This document shows, one piece after another, positions 8,124 through 16,914 of a stretch of DNA of 64,000 nucleotides. The notes below the pieces were generated by a model. The model worked only from the letters and a program-made list of their open reading frames with translations. It was not told the origin of the DNA and ran no database searches. Source of the stretch: Lysobacter sp. MMG2 (GTDB lineage Bacteria; Pseudomonadota; Gammaproteobacteria; Xanthomonadales; Xanthomonadaceae); NCBI RefSeq assembly GCF_016735495.2, contig NZ_JAERQY020000003.1, positions 310,001 to 374,000 on the forward strand, read 5' to 3'. Each line of letters starts with the position of its first letter. The stretch's first letter is position 1. The position numbers were made by a program, and so were the translations under genes.

Positions 8124-8129
8124 ATTTTA
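8124..8129 (-). promoter_or_regulatory. Candidate -10 element of a leaderless rlmI promoter
   Basis: On the minus strand TAAAAT is followed by six bases and then the rlmI ATG, so transcription would begin at about the start codon. There is no Shine-Dalgarno, and the -35 region is GC-rich without a recognisable hexamer. Confidence 0.35.
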
Positions 8130-8221
8130 CGTGCGCGCCGTCGCATCCGGCCGCATCGACCCGTCGACGGGACGAATCGGCCCGTCCTGGCCGGCTTGCA
8201 TTCACGCCCGGCGGTCGCAAT

Positions 8222-8992
8222 GTGCTCGGTATGCACCTGCCCACGCCCGAAGCCCTCCCCGACACGCCCGAGCAGCGAAAGGCCGACAAGCGCCGCTGGC
8301 TGCGCGCCTTCAACCTCAGTCTGGGCTTCGTCCTGCTGCTGTTCGCGGTGTTCACCGCGCAGGGGCTGTTCGACGTGGCCGCCTGGACGGTGCAGCCGTG
8401 GTCGGTCGAGGGGCTTCTGGGCATCCTCACCGCGCCGCTGCTGCACGGCTCCTTCGAGCACGTCGCCGCGAACGCGATCGCCTTGCTGATGCTGGGCACG
8501 CTGGCCGGCGGCCTGTACCCGAAGGCGACGATCCGCGCGCTGCCGCTGCTGTGGCTGGGCTCGGGCCTGGGCGCGTGGCTGCTGGGCGATCCCGGCACCC
8601 GCCACCTGGGCGCGAGCGGCCTGACCCACGGCCTGATGTTCCTGGTGTTCGTGCTCGGCCTGCTGCGCCGCGACCGCGCCTCGATCGCAGCCGCGATGCT
8701 CGCCTTCATGTTTTACGGCGGCATGCTGCTGACGATCCTGCCGCGCGAGCCGGGCGTGTCCTGGCAGGCGCACCTGGGCGGCGCGGTCGCGGGCGTCTTC
8801 GCCGCGTGGCTGCTGCGCCGCACCGACCCGCTGGCGCCGCGCAAGCGGTACAGCTGGGAGGACGAGGAGGAGGGCACGATCGCGCCGTTGTCGGATGAGC
8901 TGGAGCCGCCCCGGCCGGATGAGGTCCCCGTGCTGTGGCACCGTCCGTCGACAACCCGTGGCGTGGTGAGGCGACTTTCGGACAAGTCCTAG
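8222..8992 (+). CDS. Rhomboid-family intramembrane serine protease
   Basis: This 256-residue multi-pass membrane protein has rhomboid signatures: HGSFEHVAANA (75-85), the active-site GASG with Ser132, and His184 in SWQAHLGG. These residues form the Ser-His dyad that cleaves transmembrane substrates within the membrane. Both ends are soluble; the C-terminal 55 residues are acidic then basic (WEDEEEGT...RLSDKS). A second ATG nine bases downstream (8231) is an equally good start. It stands alone, divergent from rlmI. The substrate cannot be told from the sequence. Confidence 0.87.
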   Translation: MLGMHLPTPEALPDTPEQRKADKRRWLRAFNLSLGFVLLLFAVFTAQGLFDVAAWTVQPWSVEGLLGILTAPLLHGSFEHVAANAIALLMLGTLAGGLYPKATIRALPLLWLGSGLGAWLLGDPGTRHLGASGLTHGLMFLVFVLGLLRRDRASIAAAMLAFMFYGGMLLTILPREPGVSWQAHLGGAVAGVFAAWLLRRTDPLAPRKRYSWEDEEEGTIAPLSDELEPPRPDEVPVLWHRPSTTRGVVRRLSDKS

Positions 8993-9052
8993 GGTTTCCC
9001 CAGGGGGGCGTCGCTAGATTGCGCATTCCCTTCCTGCCCCCCGCGCTTGTGC

Positions 9053-9634
9053 ATGAGCGAGAACCTCTACGCGCCGCCCGCCGCGCCGCTCATCGATCCG
9101 GCCCCGCTTGCGTCGCAAGGCAACGAATTCTTCGTCGTCAGCCCCAGGAAGTTCCTGCTGCTGTTCGTGACAACGCTCGGCATGTACCAGCTCTACTGGT
9201 TCTACATGCACTGGGCGCGGTTCCGTACGGTGAACCGTCAGAAGATGCTGCCGATCGCGCGCGCCGCCTTCAGCATCTTCTTCACCCATGCCCTGACCCG
9301 GCAGATCGACAACCGCCTGCAACGCGATGACCGGCCCTACCCGTGGTCTGCTTCGGGCGTGGCGACCGTGTATGTCGCCCTGGCCGTCACGATGAACATC
9401 TTCGACCGCCTGGCATTCCGGGAGATCGGTTCGCCGATCACGGACCTGATCGGGATGGCGCTGGTGCCCGTGCTGGCGGTGACGGGAGTGCGGATCCAGA
9501 AGGCCGCCAACCTCGCTTGCGGCGACCCCGAGGGCGAGTCGAACCAGCACCTGACCTGGGCCAACTGGATCTGGCTGGTCATCGGGGCGCTGTTCTGGAT
9601 CCTCTGCCTGTTGGGATTCTTCCTCCCCGAGTGA
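9053..9634 (+). CDS. Membrane protein of unknown function (about 193 aa)
   Basis: The protein starts MSENLYAPP and has a hydrophobic segment at about 35-50 (FLLLFVTTLGMYQLYWFYMHW) followed by a basic amphipathic stretch and three further hydrophobic segments. The TLGMYQLYWFY motif resembles small integral proteins annotated as DUF4234-like or as hypothetical membrane proteins in xanthomonads; I cannot assign a function. A TAGATTGCG string at 9015-9023 is a possible -10 about 32 bases upstream of the ATG. It appears monocistronic. Confidence 0.75.
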   Translation: MSENLYAPPAAPLIDPAPLASQGNEFFVVSPRKFLLLFVTTLGMYQLYWFYMHWARFRTVNRQKMLPIARAAFSIFFTHALTRQIDNRLQRDDRPYPWSASGVATVYVALAVTMNIFDRLAFREIGSPITDLIGMALVPVLAVTGVRIQKAANLACGDPEGESNQHLTWANWIWLVIGALFWILCLLGFFLPE

Positions 9635-9710
9635 TGGCGGGTGCCTTGAGGCACTGGCATGGGAGGTGCGGGATGTTAGCGTCGCCGCTAACCAGACACC
9701 GGGTCGTTCC

Positions 9711-11378
9711 ATGCGCCGCCTCACGCTGATCAGCCTCGCCCTCGTCCTCGCGGCATGCCAGCGCGAGCAAGCGTCCACCGCACCGGCCAATGCGCCGGTG
9801 AAAGAGACTTACGACGCCTCCGCCAGCGCCGACGCGCGCCGCATCGAGGCCGATGTGCGCTTCCTCGCCGACGACCTGCTCGAGGGCCGCGAGGCCGGCA
9901 CGCGCGGGTACGACCTGGCCTCGCTCTACGTCGCTCAGCGTTTCCGTGCGATCGGGCTGGCACCCGCGGGCGATGACGCAAGCTTCTTCCAGCGCGTGCC
10001 GATGCTGCGCGGCGTGCGCCAGGCCGACGGCAACGCACTGGTGATCGTGCGCGACGGCCGCGAGCGGGCGTTGGCCTTCCGCGACGACTTCCTTCCCGGC
10101 ATCAACTTCAACGAAGCGCAGGCGAGCGTGGAAGCGCCGGCGGTGTTCGTGGGGCAGGGCGTGCACGCGCCGGAACTGCAGCACGACGATTTCGCCGGCG
10201 TGGACGTGAAGGGCAAGATCGCCGTGATGTTCAACGGCGCGCCGGCGCGCTTCGACAACGATCGTCGCGCCTTCCATTCTTCCTCGCGCACCAAGGCGGA
10301 GGAGTTGGTGCGACGCGGCGCGGTCGGCATCGTGGTGGTGCAGACCGACGACGAGCAGAAGCAGTCGCCGTGGACGCGTACCGCCGGAAACTGGGACCGC
10401 CCCGGCATGCGCCTGCGCGGCGAGGACGGCAAGGGCATCGACACGTTCCCGCAGCTGCGCGTGACGGCCACGGTCTCCACCGCACAGGCCGATGCGATGC
10501 TGTCCGCGGGCGGGCATATGGCGAAACAGCTCTTCCAGGACCTGCGCGACGGCAAGCTGCGCGCGTTCGACCTTCCCGGGACGCTCCGCCTGGCCGCGCA
10601 TACGGCGATCACGCCGGTGGATTCACGCAACGTCGTCGCCCGCCTCGACGGTAGCGATGCGGCGCTGAAGAACGAACACGTCGTCTTCAGCGCCCACCTG
10701 GACCATGTCGGCATCGGCGCGCCCGTCAACGGCGATGCGATCTACAACGGCGCGCTCGACAACGCGCTGGGCATCGCGGTGATGCTGGAAGCCGCCAATC
10801 GCCTGGCCCACGATGCGGCGCCGCCGAAGCGCTCGGTGCTGTTCGTCGCGGTGACGGCGGAGGAGAAGGGCCTGCTCGGCGCGGAGTGGTTCGCGCGCCA
10901 TCCGACGGTGCCCGCCGGCTCGCTGGTCGCCAACGTCAACATGGACATGCCGATGCTGCTGGCGCCGACGAAGGACGTGGTGCCGATCGGCCTGGAGCAT
11001 TCCACGCTGCAGCCGCTGGTGCAGCAGGCGGCGAAGGAGATCGGTGTGTCGCTGTCGCCGGATCCGTCGCCGGAGGAAGTGGTGTTCGTGCGCAGCGATC
11101 AGTACGCCTTCATCCGCGCGGGTGTGCCGGCGGTGTACCTCGATGGCGGCTACACGGGCGTGGACGGCGATGCGAAGGCGATCCAGGACGCGTTCCTGCG
11201 CGATCGTTATCACCAGCCCGGCGACGATCTCACCCAGCCGATCCAATGGGCCGACGCGGCGCGACTGGCCAAGCTAAACGCGCGCATCGGCCAGCTCATC
11301 GCCGACGCACCGCAACGGCCGGTGTGGAACGAGGGCGATTTCTTCGGCGAGAAGTTCGGTAAGGCGGCTGCTCGATGA
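9711..11378 (+). CDS. M28-family zinc aminopeptidase-like lipoprotein with PA domain
   Basis: The 555-residue protein starts at the ATG at 9711, giving a lipoprotein signal with lipobox LAAC (Cys16). A PA-domain region (about 125-290) is inserted before the catalytic core, as in many secreted M28 enzymes. Metal-ligand motifs are visible: AHLDHVG, GALDNALG, TAEEKGL with the general-base Glu, NVNMD, and RYHQPGD near the C-terminus. The protein should cleave N-terminal residues from peptides at the cell envelope. The ABC exporter genes follow 13 bp later on the same strand. Confidence 0.88.
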   Translation: MRRLTLISLALVLAACQREQASTAPANAPVKETYDASASADARRIEADVRFLADDLLEGREAGTRGYDLASLYVAQRFRAIGLAPAGDDASFFQRVPMLRGVRQADGNALVIVRDGRERALAFRDDFLPGINFNEAQASVEAPAVFVGQGVHAPELQHDDFAGVDVKGKIAVMFNGAPARFDNDRRAFHSSSRTKAEELVRRGAVGIVVVQTDDEQKQSPWTRTAGNWDRPGMRLRGEDGKGIDTFPQLRVTATVSTAQADAMLSAGGHMAKQLFQDLRDGKLRAFDLPGTLRLAAHTAITPVDSRNVVARLDGSDAALKNEHVVFSAHLDHVGIGAPVNGDAIYNGALDNALGIAVMLEAANRLAHDAAPPKRSVLFVAVTAEEKGLLGAEWFARHPTVPAGSLVANVNMDMPMLLAPTKDVVPIGLEHSTLQPLVQQAAKEIGVSLSPDPSPEEVVFVRSDQYAFIRAGVPAVYLDGGYTGVDGDAKAIQDAFLRDRYHQPGDDLTQPIQWADAARLAKLNARIGQLIADAPQRPVWNEGDFFGEKFGKAAAR

Positions 11379-11391
11379 TCGAAAGAGCCAG

Positions 11392-12399
11392 GTGTTGCGC
11401 TTGAGCCTGACGGCCTTGCACCCCTGGTTCGGGCAGCGCTGCGAGACGCTGCTGCGGTCCCGTCCCTCGTTGCGAGGCGGGTTGATTTGGACCGCGGCGT
11501 TCGCGGGCAGCGCCGGGCTGCTGATGGCGCTGGGTGCGTCGCCTGCGGGCTTCGCGAGCGGATGTCTGCGGCTGATCGCCACATGGCCCTTCGCGAGCGC
11601 GATTGTCATTGCGCTGGTGATCGAGACCGTGGCGTCACGCCGGCTTTCACTCCTGGCTTGCGAGCTTCGCTCGGGATGGTTCGCGGCGCTGCCGATCTCG
11701 TCGCTGCGCGCTCGCATGGCGCTGCTTGTCGTCGCCATCGGATACGGGCTGATCGGGCTGGGCGCATGGTCGGCCGTGATGGTCGCGGCGTGGTTCGATG
11801 CAAGCCGCTTCGTTTCGGGCTCGATGTTGCCGAGCATGACGGGGCTCACGGCCGGTATCGGCATCGGCCTTTGGCGTTCGTTGCGCCCGCCGGCCACGGA
11901 CCGCACGCATCACGCCGGTCGCCGCGAGCCTTTGTTCACCCGCGCGTTCGTGACAGACGCGTCGCTTGCAGGCGTGTCGCAATGGCAACGTCGTGCTGTC
12001 GTCCTGCGCTGGCGGCGGGGGCAGGGCGGGCACTTCTGGATCGTCGGTTCGATGTTCCTGCTGCTGCCCGATCGCTTGGGCCTGAAGCTTGCGGCGGGCG
12101 CAGTGTTGATGGTCGTGCCCTGGCTCTGGGCCAGCCTCGCATTGCGCATGAGCCTCGACGTAGCCGGCGAGGCGTGTCAGCTGCTGCGTGCCACGCCGAT
12201 CCAGGCGCGTGACGGACGCAGGGCAGCGGTGGGCTATCCGTTGATCGCGCTTGCGTGCGCAACGGCGATCGCCTTGCTTGGCAATCTCGTGCTGGGATTT
12301 TCCTGGATGCGCATGGTGTGCTGGTTGACCGCGCTGGCGCTGACCTGCCTTCCCGCCGCGTGGCGTCTGCGGCATGCCAGCGGGAGCGCAGGCCGATGA
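11392..12399 (+). CDS. ABC exporter membrane subunit, unassigned family
   Basis: This 335-residue protein has about eight hydrophobic segments (30-50, 62-80, 107-130, 143-160, 218-235, 240-262, 283-303, 308-325) and no soluble domain of known type. The next gene is an ABC ATPase that overlaps its stop by four bases, so this is most likely the permease partner. The GTG at 11392 is the probable start, preceded by GAAAGAGCC, with TTG alternatives just downstream. I do not recognise a named family, and the substrate is unknown. Confidence 0.7.
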   Translation: MLRLSLTALHPWFGQRCETLLRSRPSLRGGLIWTAAFAGSAGLLMALGASPAGFASGCLRLIATWPFASAIVIALVIETVASRRLSLLACELRSGWFAALPISSLRARMALLVVAIGYGLIGLGAWSAVMVAAWFDASRFVSGSMLPSMTGLTAGIGIGLWRSLRPPATDRTHHAGRREPLFTRAFVTDASLAGVSQWQRRAVVLRWRRGQGGHFWIVGSMFLLLPDRLGLKLAAGAVLMVVPWLWASLALRMSLDVAGEACQLLRATPIQARDGRRAAVGYPLIALACATAIALLGNLVLGFSWMRMVCWLTALALTCLPAAWRLRHASGSAGR

Positions 12400-13118
12400 G
12401 CGCGCTGCACGTCGAGGCCCTGCGCTACAGCATCCATCGCCAGCCGATCCTGCGCGGCATCGATCTCGTCCTGGCGCCGGGCGAGTTCGCCGCGCTGATC
12501 GGACCCAACGGCGCAGGAAAAACCACGCTCATGCAGTGCCTGTCGGGCGTGACCGCAGCCGATTCCGGCCGCGTCCGGATCGGTGGACACGATCTGGTCG
12601 CCGATCCCGTGGCGGCCAAGCGCCTGCTCGGAATGTCGATCGATCCGGCCCGCCTTCCACCGCTGCTCAGTGTGCGCGAGTGCCTGCGGCTGTTCGCCGG
12701 TGCGCGCGGCCTGCCCGGGATTCCTTCGGCGACGTTGGCCTTGTGCGAGGCGCTTTCGCTGACGCCCATGCTCGACCGCTGGATCGGGCATTGCTCGCTG
12801 GGGACCCGGCAGAAAGTCGGCATCGTGCTGGGATTGCTCGGTGAACCGCCGTTGCTGATCCTGGACGAACCGCTCAATGGGCTGGACCCACTCAGCGCCT
12901 ACGCGTTGAAGGAGCACCTGCGGCGGTTGACGGGCGAACACGGAACGGCGGTGCTGCTGGCTACGCACGCGCTCGACATCGCCGAACGCTTCATCAACCG
13001 TGCGATGCTGATGGTGGATGGCACGATGCATCACGACTGGTCACGCCAGGAGTTGAAGGCCATCCGCGACGATCCGGACCGTTGCCTGGAACAGGCGATG
13101 GTCGAGGCGATGCGATGA
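12396..13118 (+). CDS. ABC transporter ATP-binding protein
   Basis: This 240-residue ATPase has Walker A GPNGAGKTT, a switch His in ATHALDIAE, Walker B LLILDEP and a D-loop LNGLDP. The signature is the degenerate CSLGTRQKVG, as in CcmA/NatA-type exporters rather than importers. The ATG overlaps the preceding permease stop (ATGA), so the two are translationally coupled. No solute-binding protein is nearby, which again fits export. The substrate is unknown; the nearby M28 peptidase and racemase suggest but do not prove a peptide or amino-acid theme. Confidence 0.85.
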   Translation: MSALHVEALRYSIHRQPILRGIDLVLAPGEFAALIGPNGAGKTTLMQCLSGVTAADSGRVRIGGHDLVADPVAAKRLLGMSIDPARLPPLLSVRECLRLFAGARGLPGIPSATLALCEALSLTPMLDRWIGHCSLGTRQKVGIVLGLLGEPPLLILDEPLNGLDPLSAYALKEHLRRLTGEHGTAVLLATHALDIAERFINRAMLMVDGTMHHDWSRQELKAIRDDPDRCLEQAMVEAMR

Positions 13119-13128
13119 GGAGGTCGCG

Positions 13129-13824
13129 ATGAAGACGCTGGGCCTGATCGGCGGCATGAGCTGGGAATCCACCGTGCCGTACTACCGCTTGATCAATCAG
13201 ACGGTGAAGGAGCGGCTCGGCGGGCTGCATTCGGCGCGGCTGCTGCTGTACAGCGTGGACTTCGCGCAGATCGAGAAGCTGCAGCATGCCGGTGATTGGG
13301 ATGCAGCGGGCGCGGTGCTCGCCGACGCGGCGCGTTCGTTGAAGGCCGGCGGTGCGCAGCTGCTGGTGATCTGCACGAACACGATGCACAAGGTCGCCGA
13401 CGCGGTGGAAGCCGCCAGCGGCCTGCCGCTGCTGCACATCGCCGACGCGACGGGCGAAGAGATCCGGCGTGCAGGGTTGCAACGCATCGGCCTGCTCGGG
13501 ACGCGTTTCACCATGGAGCAGGATTTCTATCGGAAGCGGTTGATCGAACGGCACGGGCTCGACGTGCTGGTGCCCGAGGCCGACGAGCGCGAGATCGTCC
13601 ACCGCGTGATCTACGACGAGTTGTGCCAGGGCGCCATCCGCGAAGAATCCCGCGCGCAGTACCGGCGCATCATGGCCGCGCTGGTCGAACGCGGTGCGCA
13701 GGGGATCATCCTGGGCTGTACCGAGATCGGTCTGCTGGTGGGGCAGGGCGATGCCAGTGTTCCGCTGTTCGACACCACGGCGCTGCATGCGCGCCACGCG
13801 GCGCTGGCGGCGTTGGCCGAGTAG
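13129..13824 (+). CDS. Aspartate/glutamate racemase family protein (YgeA-like)
   Basis: This 231-residue protein has the family start GLIGGMSWEST and two catalytic cysteines: Cys82 in ICTNTMH and Cys197 in ILGCTEIG. PLP-independent racemases use this pair to invert the alpha-carbon of an amino acid. The full length and both Cys motifs indicate an active enzyme; substrate (Asp, Glu or broad) is not resolvable. A strong Shine-Dalgarno GAGGAGG lies just upstream, overlapping the end of the ABC ATPase gene, so it is probably the last gene of that unit. Confidence 0.88.
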   Translation: MKTLGLIGGMSWESTVPYYRLINQTVKERLGGLHSARLLLYSVDFAQIEKLQHAGDWDAAGAVLADAARSLKAGGAQLLVICTNTMHKVADAVEAASGLPLLHIADATGEEIRRAGLQRIGLLGTRFTMEQDFYRKRLIERHGLDVLVPEADEREIVHRVIYDELCQGAIREESRAQYRRIMAALVERGAQGIILGCTEIGLLVGQGDASVPLFDTTALHARHAALAALAE

Positions 13825-13857
13825 GTCGTTGGCGCGCTGATGGCGCGCGAAACATCA

Positions 13858-13967
13858 CGTCATTCCAACGAAAGCTGGGCTTCGCGGGAATGACGGTGAG
13901 GTCGTTTGCCGGCGTGGGAGTGCCCCCGCGTTGCGGGCTTGGGTCCCGGCCTTCGCCGGGATGACGA
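13858..13967. repeat. Two CGTCATTCC/CGTCATCCC-type palindromic repeat units after the racemase gene
   Basis: The first unit has arms CGTCATTCC (13858-13866) and GGAATGACG (13887-13895). A second, partial unit on the other orientation (CCCGGCCTTCGCCGGGATGACG, split over 13946-13967) follows about 50 bases on. Both subtypes recur elsewhere in the window. Confidence 0.75.
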
Positions 13968-14071
13968 GGGTGTGGGATGCGGGATGCGGCAACGCTGGAC
14001 GGCAGTCGACGAGACGATGTTTTCCCGGCGTACCAGTGACCTCCCGCCCATGCGTCGTCAACCGCCGCCGC

Positions 14072-14077
14072 TACACT
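14072..14077 (+). promoter_or_regulatory. Candidate -10 element for the AIM24-like gene
   Basis: TACACT lies 31 bases before the ATG at 14109. A purine-rich GCAGGA about 13 bases before the ATG may serve as ribosome-binding site. The -35 is not clear. Confidence 0.35.
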
Positions 14078-14108
14078 CGCCGCTTCCGACTTCCGCAGGA
14101 CTTCCCCC

Positions 14109-15131
14109 ATGACCCAGTGGTACTTCGTTTCCGCCGGCAACAGCCAGCGCGTCGGTCCGCTCGATGCCGATTCGGCGCAGGCGCACGCGCGCAGGCATCC
14201 TGATGACCTGTGCTGGCGCGAGGGCCTGTCGGGCTGGCAGGCGGTGAAGTCGATGCCCGAATTCGCCGAAGCCACCGGCGTGCAACCCGCGCACGTGCCA
14301 CCGCCGACGCCGTCCGCGGCCGGCCGGCGCAGCGACGACATCGACTTCCGCATCGTCGGCAACGACATGCAGTTCGTCGAAGTGGAACTGGACCCGGGCG
14401 AGTGCGCGATCGCCGAGGCCGGCGCGCTGATGTACAAGGACGCGACCATCCAGATGGACACCGTGTTCGGCAACGGCCAGCACACGGGGCAGGGCGGCGG
14501 CCTCATGGACAAGATCTTCTCCGCCGGCAAGCGTGTGCTGACTGGCGAGAGCCTGTTCACCACGATGTTCACCCACGCCGGAACCGGCAAGGCGCGCGTG
14601 GCCTTCGCCGCGCCGTACCCGGGCACGGTGCTGGCGATGAAGCTGGACGAACACGGCGGTCGCCTGATCTGTCAGAAGGACAGCTTCCTGGCCGGCGCGC
14701 GCGGCGTATCGGTGGGCATCGCCTTCCAGAAGCGCATCCTCACCGGCCTGTTCGGCGGCGAGGGTTTCATCATGCAGAAGCTGGAAGGCGACGGCTGGGT
14801 GTTCGTGCACGCCGGCGGCACCGTGATCGAGCGCGAACTGCGCGCCGGCGAGCGCCTGGACGTGGACACCGGCTGCGTCATGGCCTACCACCACACCGTG
14901 CAGATGGACGTGCGCGCGGTGGGCGGCATCAAGAGCATGCTGTTCGGCGGCGAGGGCATGTTCCTGGCCACGCTGACCGGCCCGGGCAAGGTGTGGCTGC
15001 AGTCGCTGCCCTTCTCGCGCATGGCCGGGCGAATGCTCGCGGCCGCGCCGCAGGGCGGCGGGCAGAATCGCGGCGAAGGTTCGGTGCTGGGCGGACTGGG
15101 CCGCATCCTGGACGGCGACAACAACTTCTGA
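14109..15131 (+). CDS. GYF_2 domain plus AIM24/TIGR00266-family protein
   Basis: This 340-residue soluble protein opens with a GYF_2-type domain (about 1-55, WYFVSAGNSQRVGPLD...REGLSGWQAV). A Pro/Ala linker then leads to an AIM24/TIGR00266 beta-sandwich (about 78-310) with the repeated Gly-rich signatures AEAGALMYKD, LTGESLFTTMF and GGEGMF. AIM24-like proteins are widespread but their bacterial role is not established. It is followed 10 bp later by a DUF3052 gene, probably co-transcribed. The GYF_2 module suggests protein-protein contact at the membrane face. Confidence 0.8.
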   Translation: MTQWYFVSAGNSQRVGPLDADSAQAHARRHPDDLCWREGLSGWQAVKSMPEFAEATGVQPAHVPPPTPSAAGRRSDDIDFRIVGNDMQFVEVELDPGECAIAEAGALMYKDATIQMDTVFGNGQHTGQGGGLMDKIFSAGKRVLTGESLFTTMFTHAGTGKARVAFAAPYPGTVLAMKLDEHGGRLICQKDSFLAGARGVSVGIAFQKRILTGLFGGEGFIMQKLEGDGWVFVHAGGTVIERELRAGERLDVDTGCVMAYHHTVQMDVRAVGGIKSMLFGGEGMFLATLTGPGKVWLQSLPFSRMAGRMLAAAPQGGGQNRGEGSVLGGLGRILDGDNNF

Positions 15132-15141
15132 GGACGGTGCG

Positions 15142-15546
15142 ATGAGCGGCTACTCCGGCACGCCATTGGCGAAGAAGCTCGGCTTCCGCGATGGCGCGAC
15201 CGCGTGGACGCTCGCCGCACCGGAGCACTACCGCGCATTGCTGGATCCCCTGCCGCCGGGCGTGCGCTTCGTCGCGCGACTGGCGAAGGGCGTCGACATC
15301 GCCCATGTGTTCTGCCGCGAACGCGCCGTGCTGGCCGATGCCCTGGGCAAGTGCCGGAGCACGCTTGCGCCGGACGCGACCGTGTGGGTGTCGTGGCCGA
15401 AGAAGGCCTCGAAAGTCCCCACCGACATCACCGAGGACACGGTGCGCGAGGTGGCGCTGCCGCTGGGCTTCGTCGACGTGAAGGTCTGCGCGGTCGACGA
15501 GGTCTGGTCGGGGTTGAAGCTGGTGGTTCGCAAGGAATTGCGTTGA
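15142..15546 (+). CDS. DUF3052-family small protein
   Basis: This 134-residue cytoplasmic protein begins MSGYSGTPLAKKLGFRDG, the typical start of DUF3052 proteins, with the internal VWVSWPKKASKVPTDITED and C-terminal DEVWSGLKLVVRKELR blocks. No catalytic motif is evident and no function is established for the family. An AGGACGG ribosome-binding site sits in the 10-bp gap after the AIM24-like gene, indicating an operon. Confidence 0.8.
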   Translation: MSGYSGTPLAKKLGFRDGATAWTLAAPEHYRALLDPLPPGVRFVARLAKGVDIAHVFCRERAVLADALGKCRSTLAPDATVWVSWPKKASKVPTDITEDTVREVALPLGFVDVKVCAVDEVWSGLKLVVRKELR

Positions 15547-15751
15547 GCGTGTGCGCCGGAACGTTCGCCGCTGCGCGGCCTCGCTACCCCTCGCCAGGGC
15601 TCCCCTGAAAGCAAGGCAGGACGTTTGGGCGGACGGGCGATGAATGCTCGCCCAGCCTTCCATCGTTCCGCCAAATCCGCCCCGCTATCGCGCCTTGTGC
15701 CACGTGTATCCTGCGCCGCTGACCGCCCATCCATCCCACGCCATCGTGACC

Positions 15752-16816
15752 ATGAACCCGCTCCGTTCCCTGCGCCCCGTGCTGCTGGCCTCGCTCGCCG
15801 TCCTGCTGGGCGCGTGTGGCGGTGAAGCAGTCAAGCCGACGCCACCGCCGTCCCTCTCGGCTCCGCCCGTGCAGGCACCGAAGGTGCGCATCGGCGTCGC
15901 GCTGGGCGGAGGCGCGGCGAAAGGCTTCGCGCACATCGGCGTGATCAAGATGCTGGAGGCCAACGGCTTCCAGCCCGAAGTCGTCTCCGGCACCAGCGCC
16001 GGCAGCGTGGTCGGTGCGCTCTATGCCAGCGGCATGGACGCCTTCGCCATGCAGAAGCAGGCCTTCGCGCTGGACGAGGCGTCCATCCGTGACGTCAGCC
16101 TGTTCTCCGGCGGCGTTGTGAAGGGGCAGAAGTTGCAGGACTACGTCAACGAGCTGGTCGGCGGCAAGACGATCGAGCGCATGCGCAGGCCGTTCGCGGC
16201 CGTGGCGACCAACCTGGAAACCGGCGACCGCACGGTGTTCGTGCGCGGCAACACCGGCCAGGCGGTGCGCGCGTCCAGCAGCATTCCGGGCGTGTTCGAG
16301 CCGGTGGCGATCGGCAAGTTCCACTACGTCGACGGCGGCGTCGTCAGCCCGGTGCCGGTGGACGCGGCGCGCCAGCTGGGCGCGGACCTCGTGATCGCCG
16401 TGGACATCTCCAGCAAGGCCAGCGGCAAGAACCCGGGCAGCATGCTGGGCAACGTCAACCAGTCGATCACGATCATGGGCCAGCGCCTGGGCGCGCAGGA
16501 ACTCGCGCGTGCGGACGTGGTGATCCGCCCGAGCGTCAACGAGATCGGCCCGGCCGACTTCGAACAGCGCAACAACGCGATCATGGAAGGCGAGCGCGCC
16601 GCGCTGGCGGCGATGCCGCAGATCCGCGCGAAGGTGGCGCAGTGGCAGAAGGCGCGCACCGACGAGGCGAACGCGACGCGACGCGCCGCCGAACTCAAGG
16701 CCGAACAGGCCAAGCTGCGCGCGTTCTGCGAAGAGGAAGACCGCAAGTGGCTGTCGAAGCTGCGCCGCGATCCGCAGTGCAAGGCGCTGGCGGATCAGGG
16801 CGTGCTGTCGAACTAA
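15752..16816 (+). CDS. Patatin-like phospholipase lipoprotein (RssA/NTE-like)
   Basis: Translation from the ATG at 15752 gives 354 residues with a lipobox LLGAC (Cys22) and a patatin domain (about 46-260). The domain has the oxyanion loop GGGAAKG (52-58), nucleophile Ser82 in GTSAG and catalytic Asp194 in DGG. Together they form the Ser-Asp dyad of a membrane-anchored acyl hydrolase. The C-terminal 90 residues are charged and helical (QKARTDEANATRRAAELKAE). A TATCCTGCG string at 15707 may be the -10. Whether it faces the periplasm from the inner or outer membrane is not resolved. Confidence 0.87.
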   Translation: MNPLRSLRPVLLASLAVLLGACGGEAVKPTPPPSLSAPPVQAPKVRIGVALGGGAAKGFAHIGVIKMLEANGFQPEVVSGTSAGSVVGALYASGMDAFAMQKQAFALDEASIRDVSLFSGGVVKGQKLQDYVNELVGGKTIERMRRPFAAVATNLETGDRTVFVRGNTGQAVRASSSIPGVFEPVAIGKFHYVDGGVVSPVPVDAARQLGADLVIAVDISSKASGKNPGSMLGNVNQSITIMGQRLGAQELARADVVIRPSVNEIGPADFEQRNNAIMEGERAALAAMPQIRAKVAQWQKARTDEANATRRAAELKAEQAKLRAFCEEEDRKWLSKLRRDPQCKALADQGVLSN

Positions 16817-16826
16817 GTGCGCTTTC

Positions 16827-16907
16827 GTAGCCCGGGTAAGCGAAGCGCACCCGGGGTGAAGGTGTGATGCGTCCCCGGGTGCGGCCTTCGGCCCTACCCG
16901 GGGCTAC
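16827..16907. repeat. GTAGCCCGGGTAAGCG-type inverted repeat
   Basis: The left arm GTAGCCCGGGTAAGCGAAGC (16827-16846, continuing to CACCCGGG at 16855) is mirrored by CCCGGGTGCGGCC...GGCCCTACCCGGGGCTAC ending at 16907. It fills the gap between the patatin and desaturase genes, which converge. It belongs to a different family from the CGTCAT repeats. Confidence 0.75.
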
Positions 16908-16914
16908 AGGTTTT

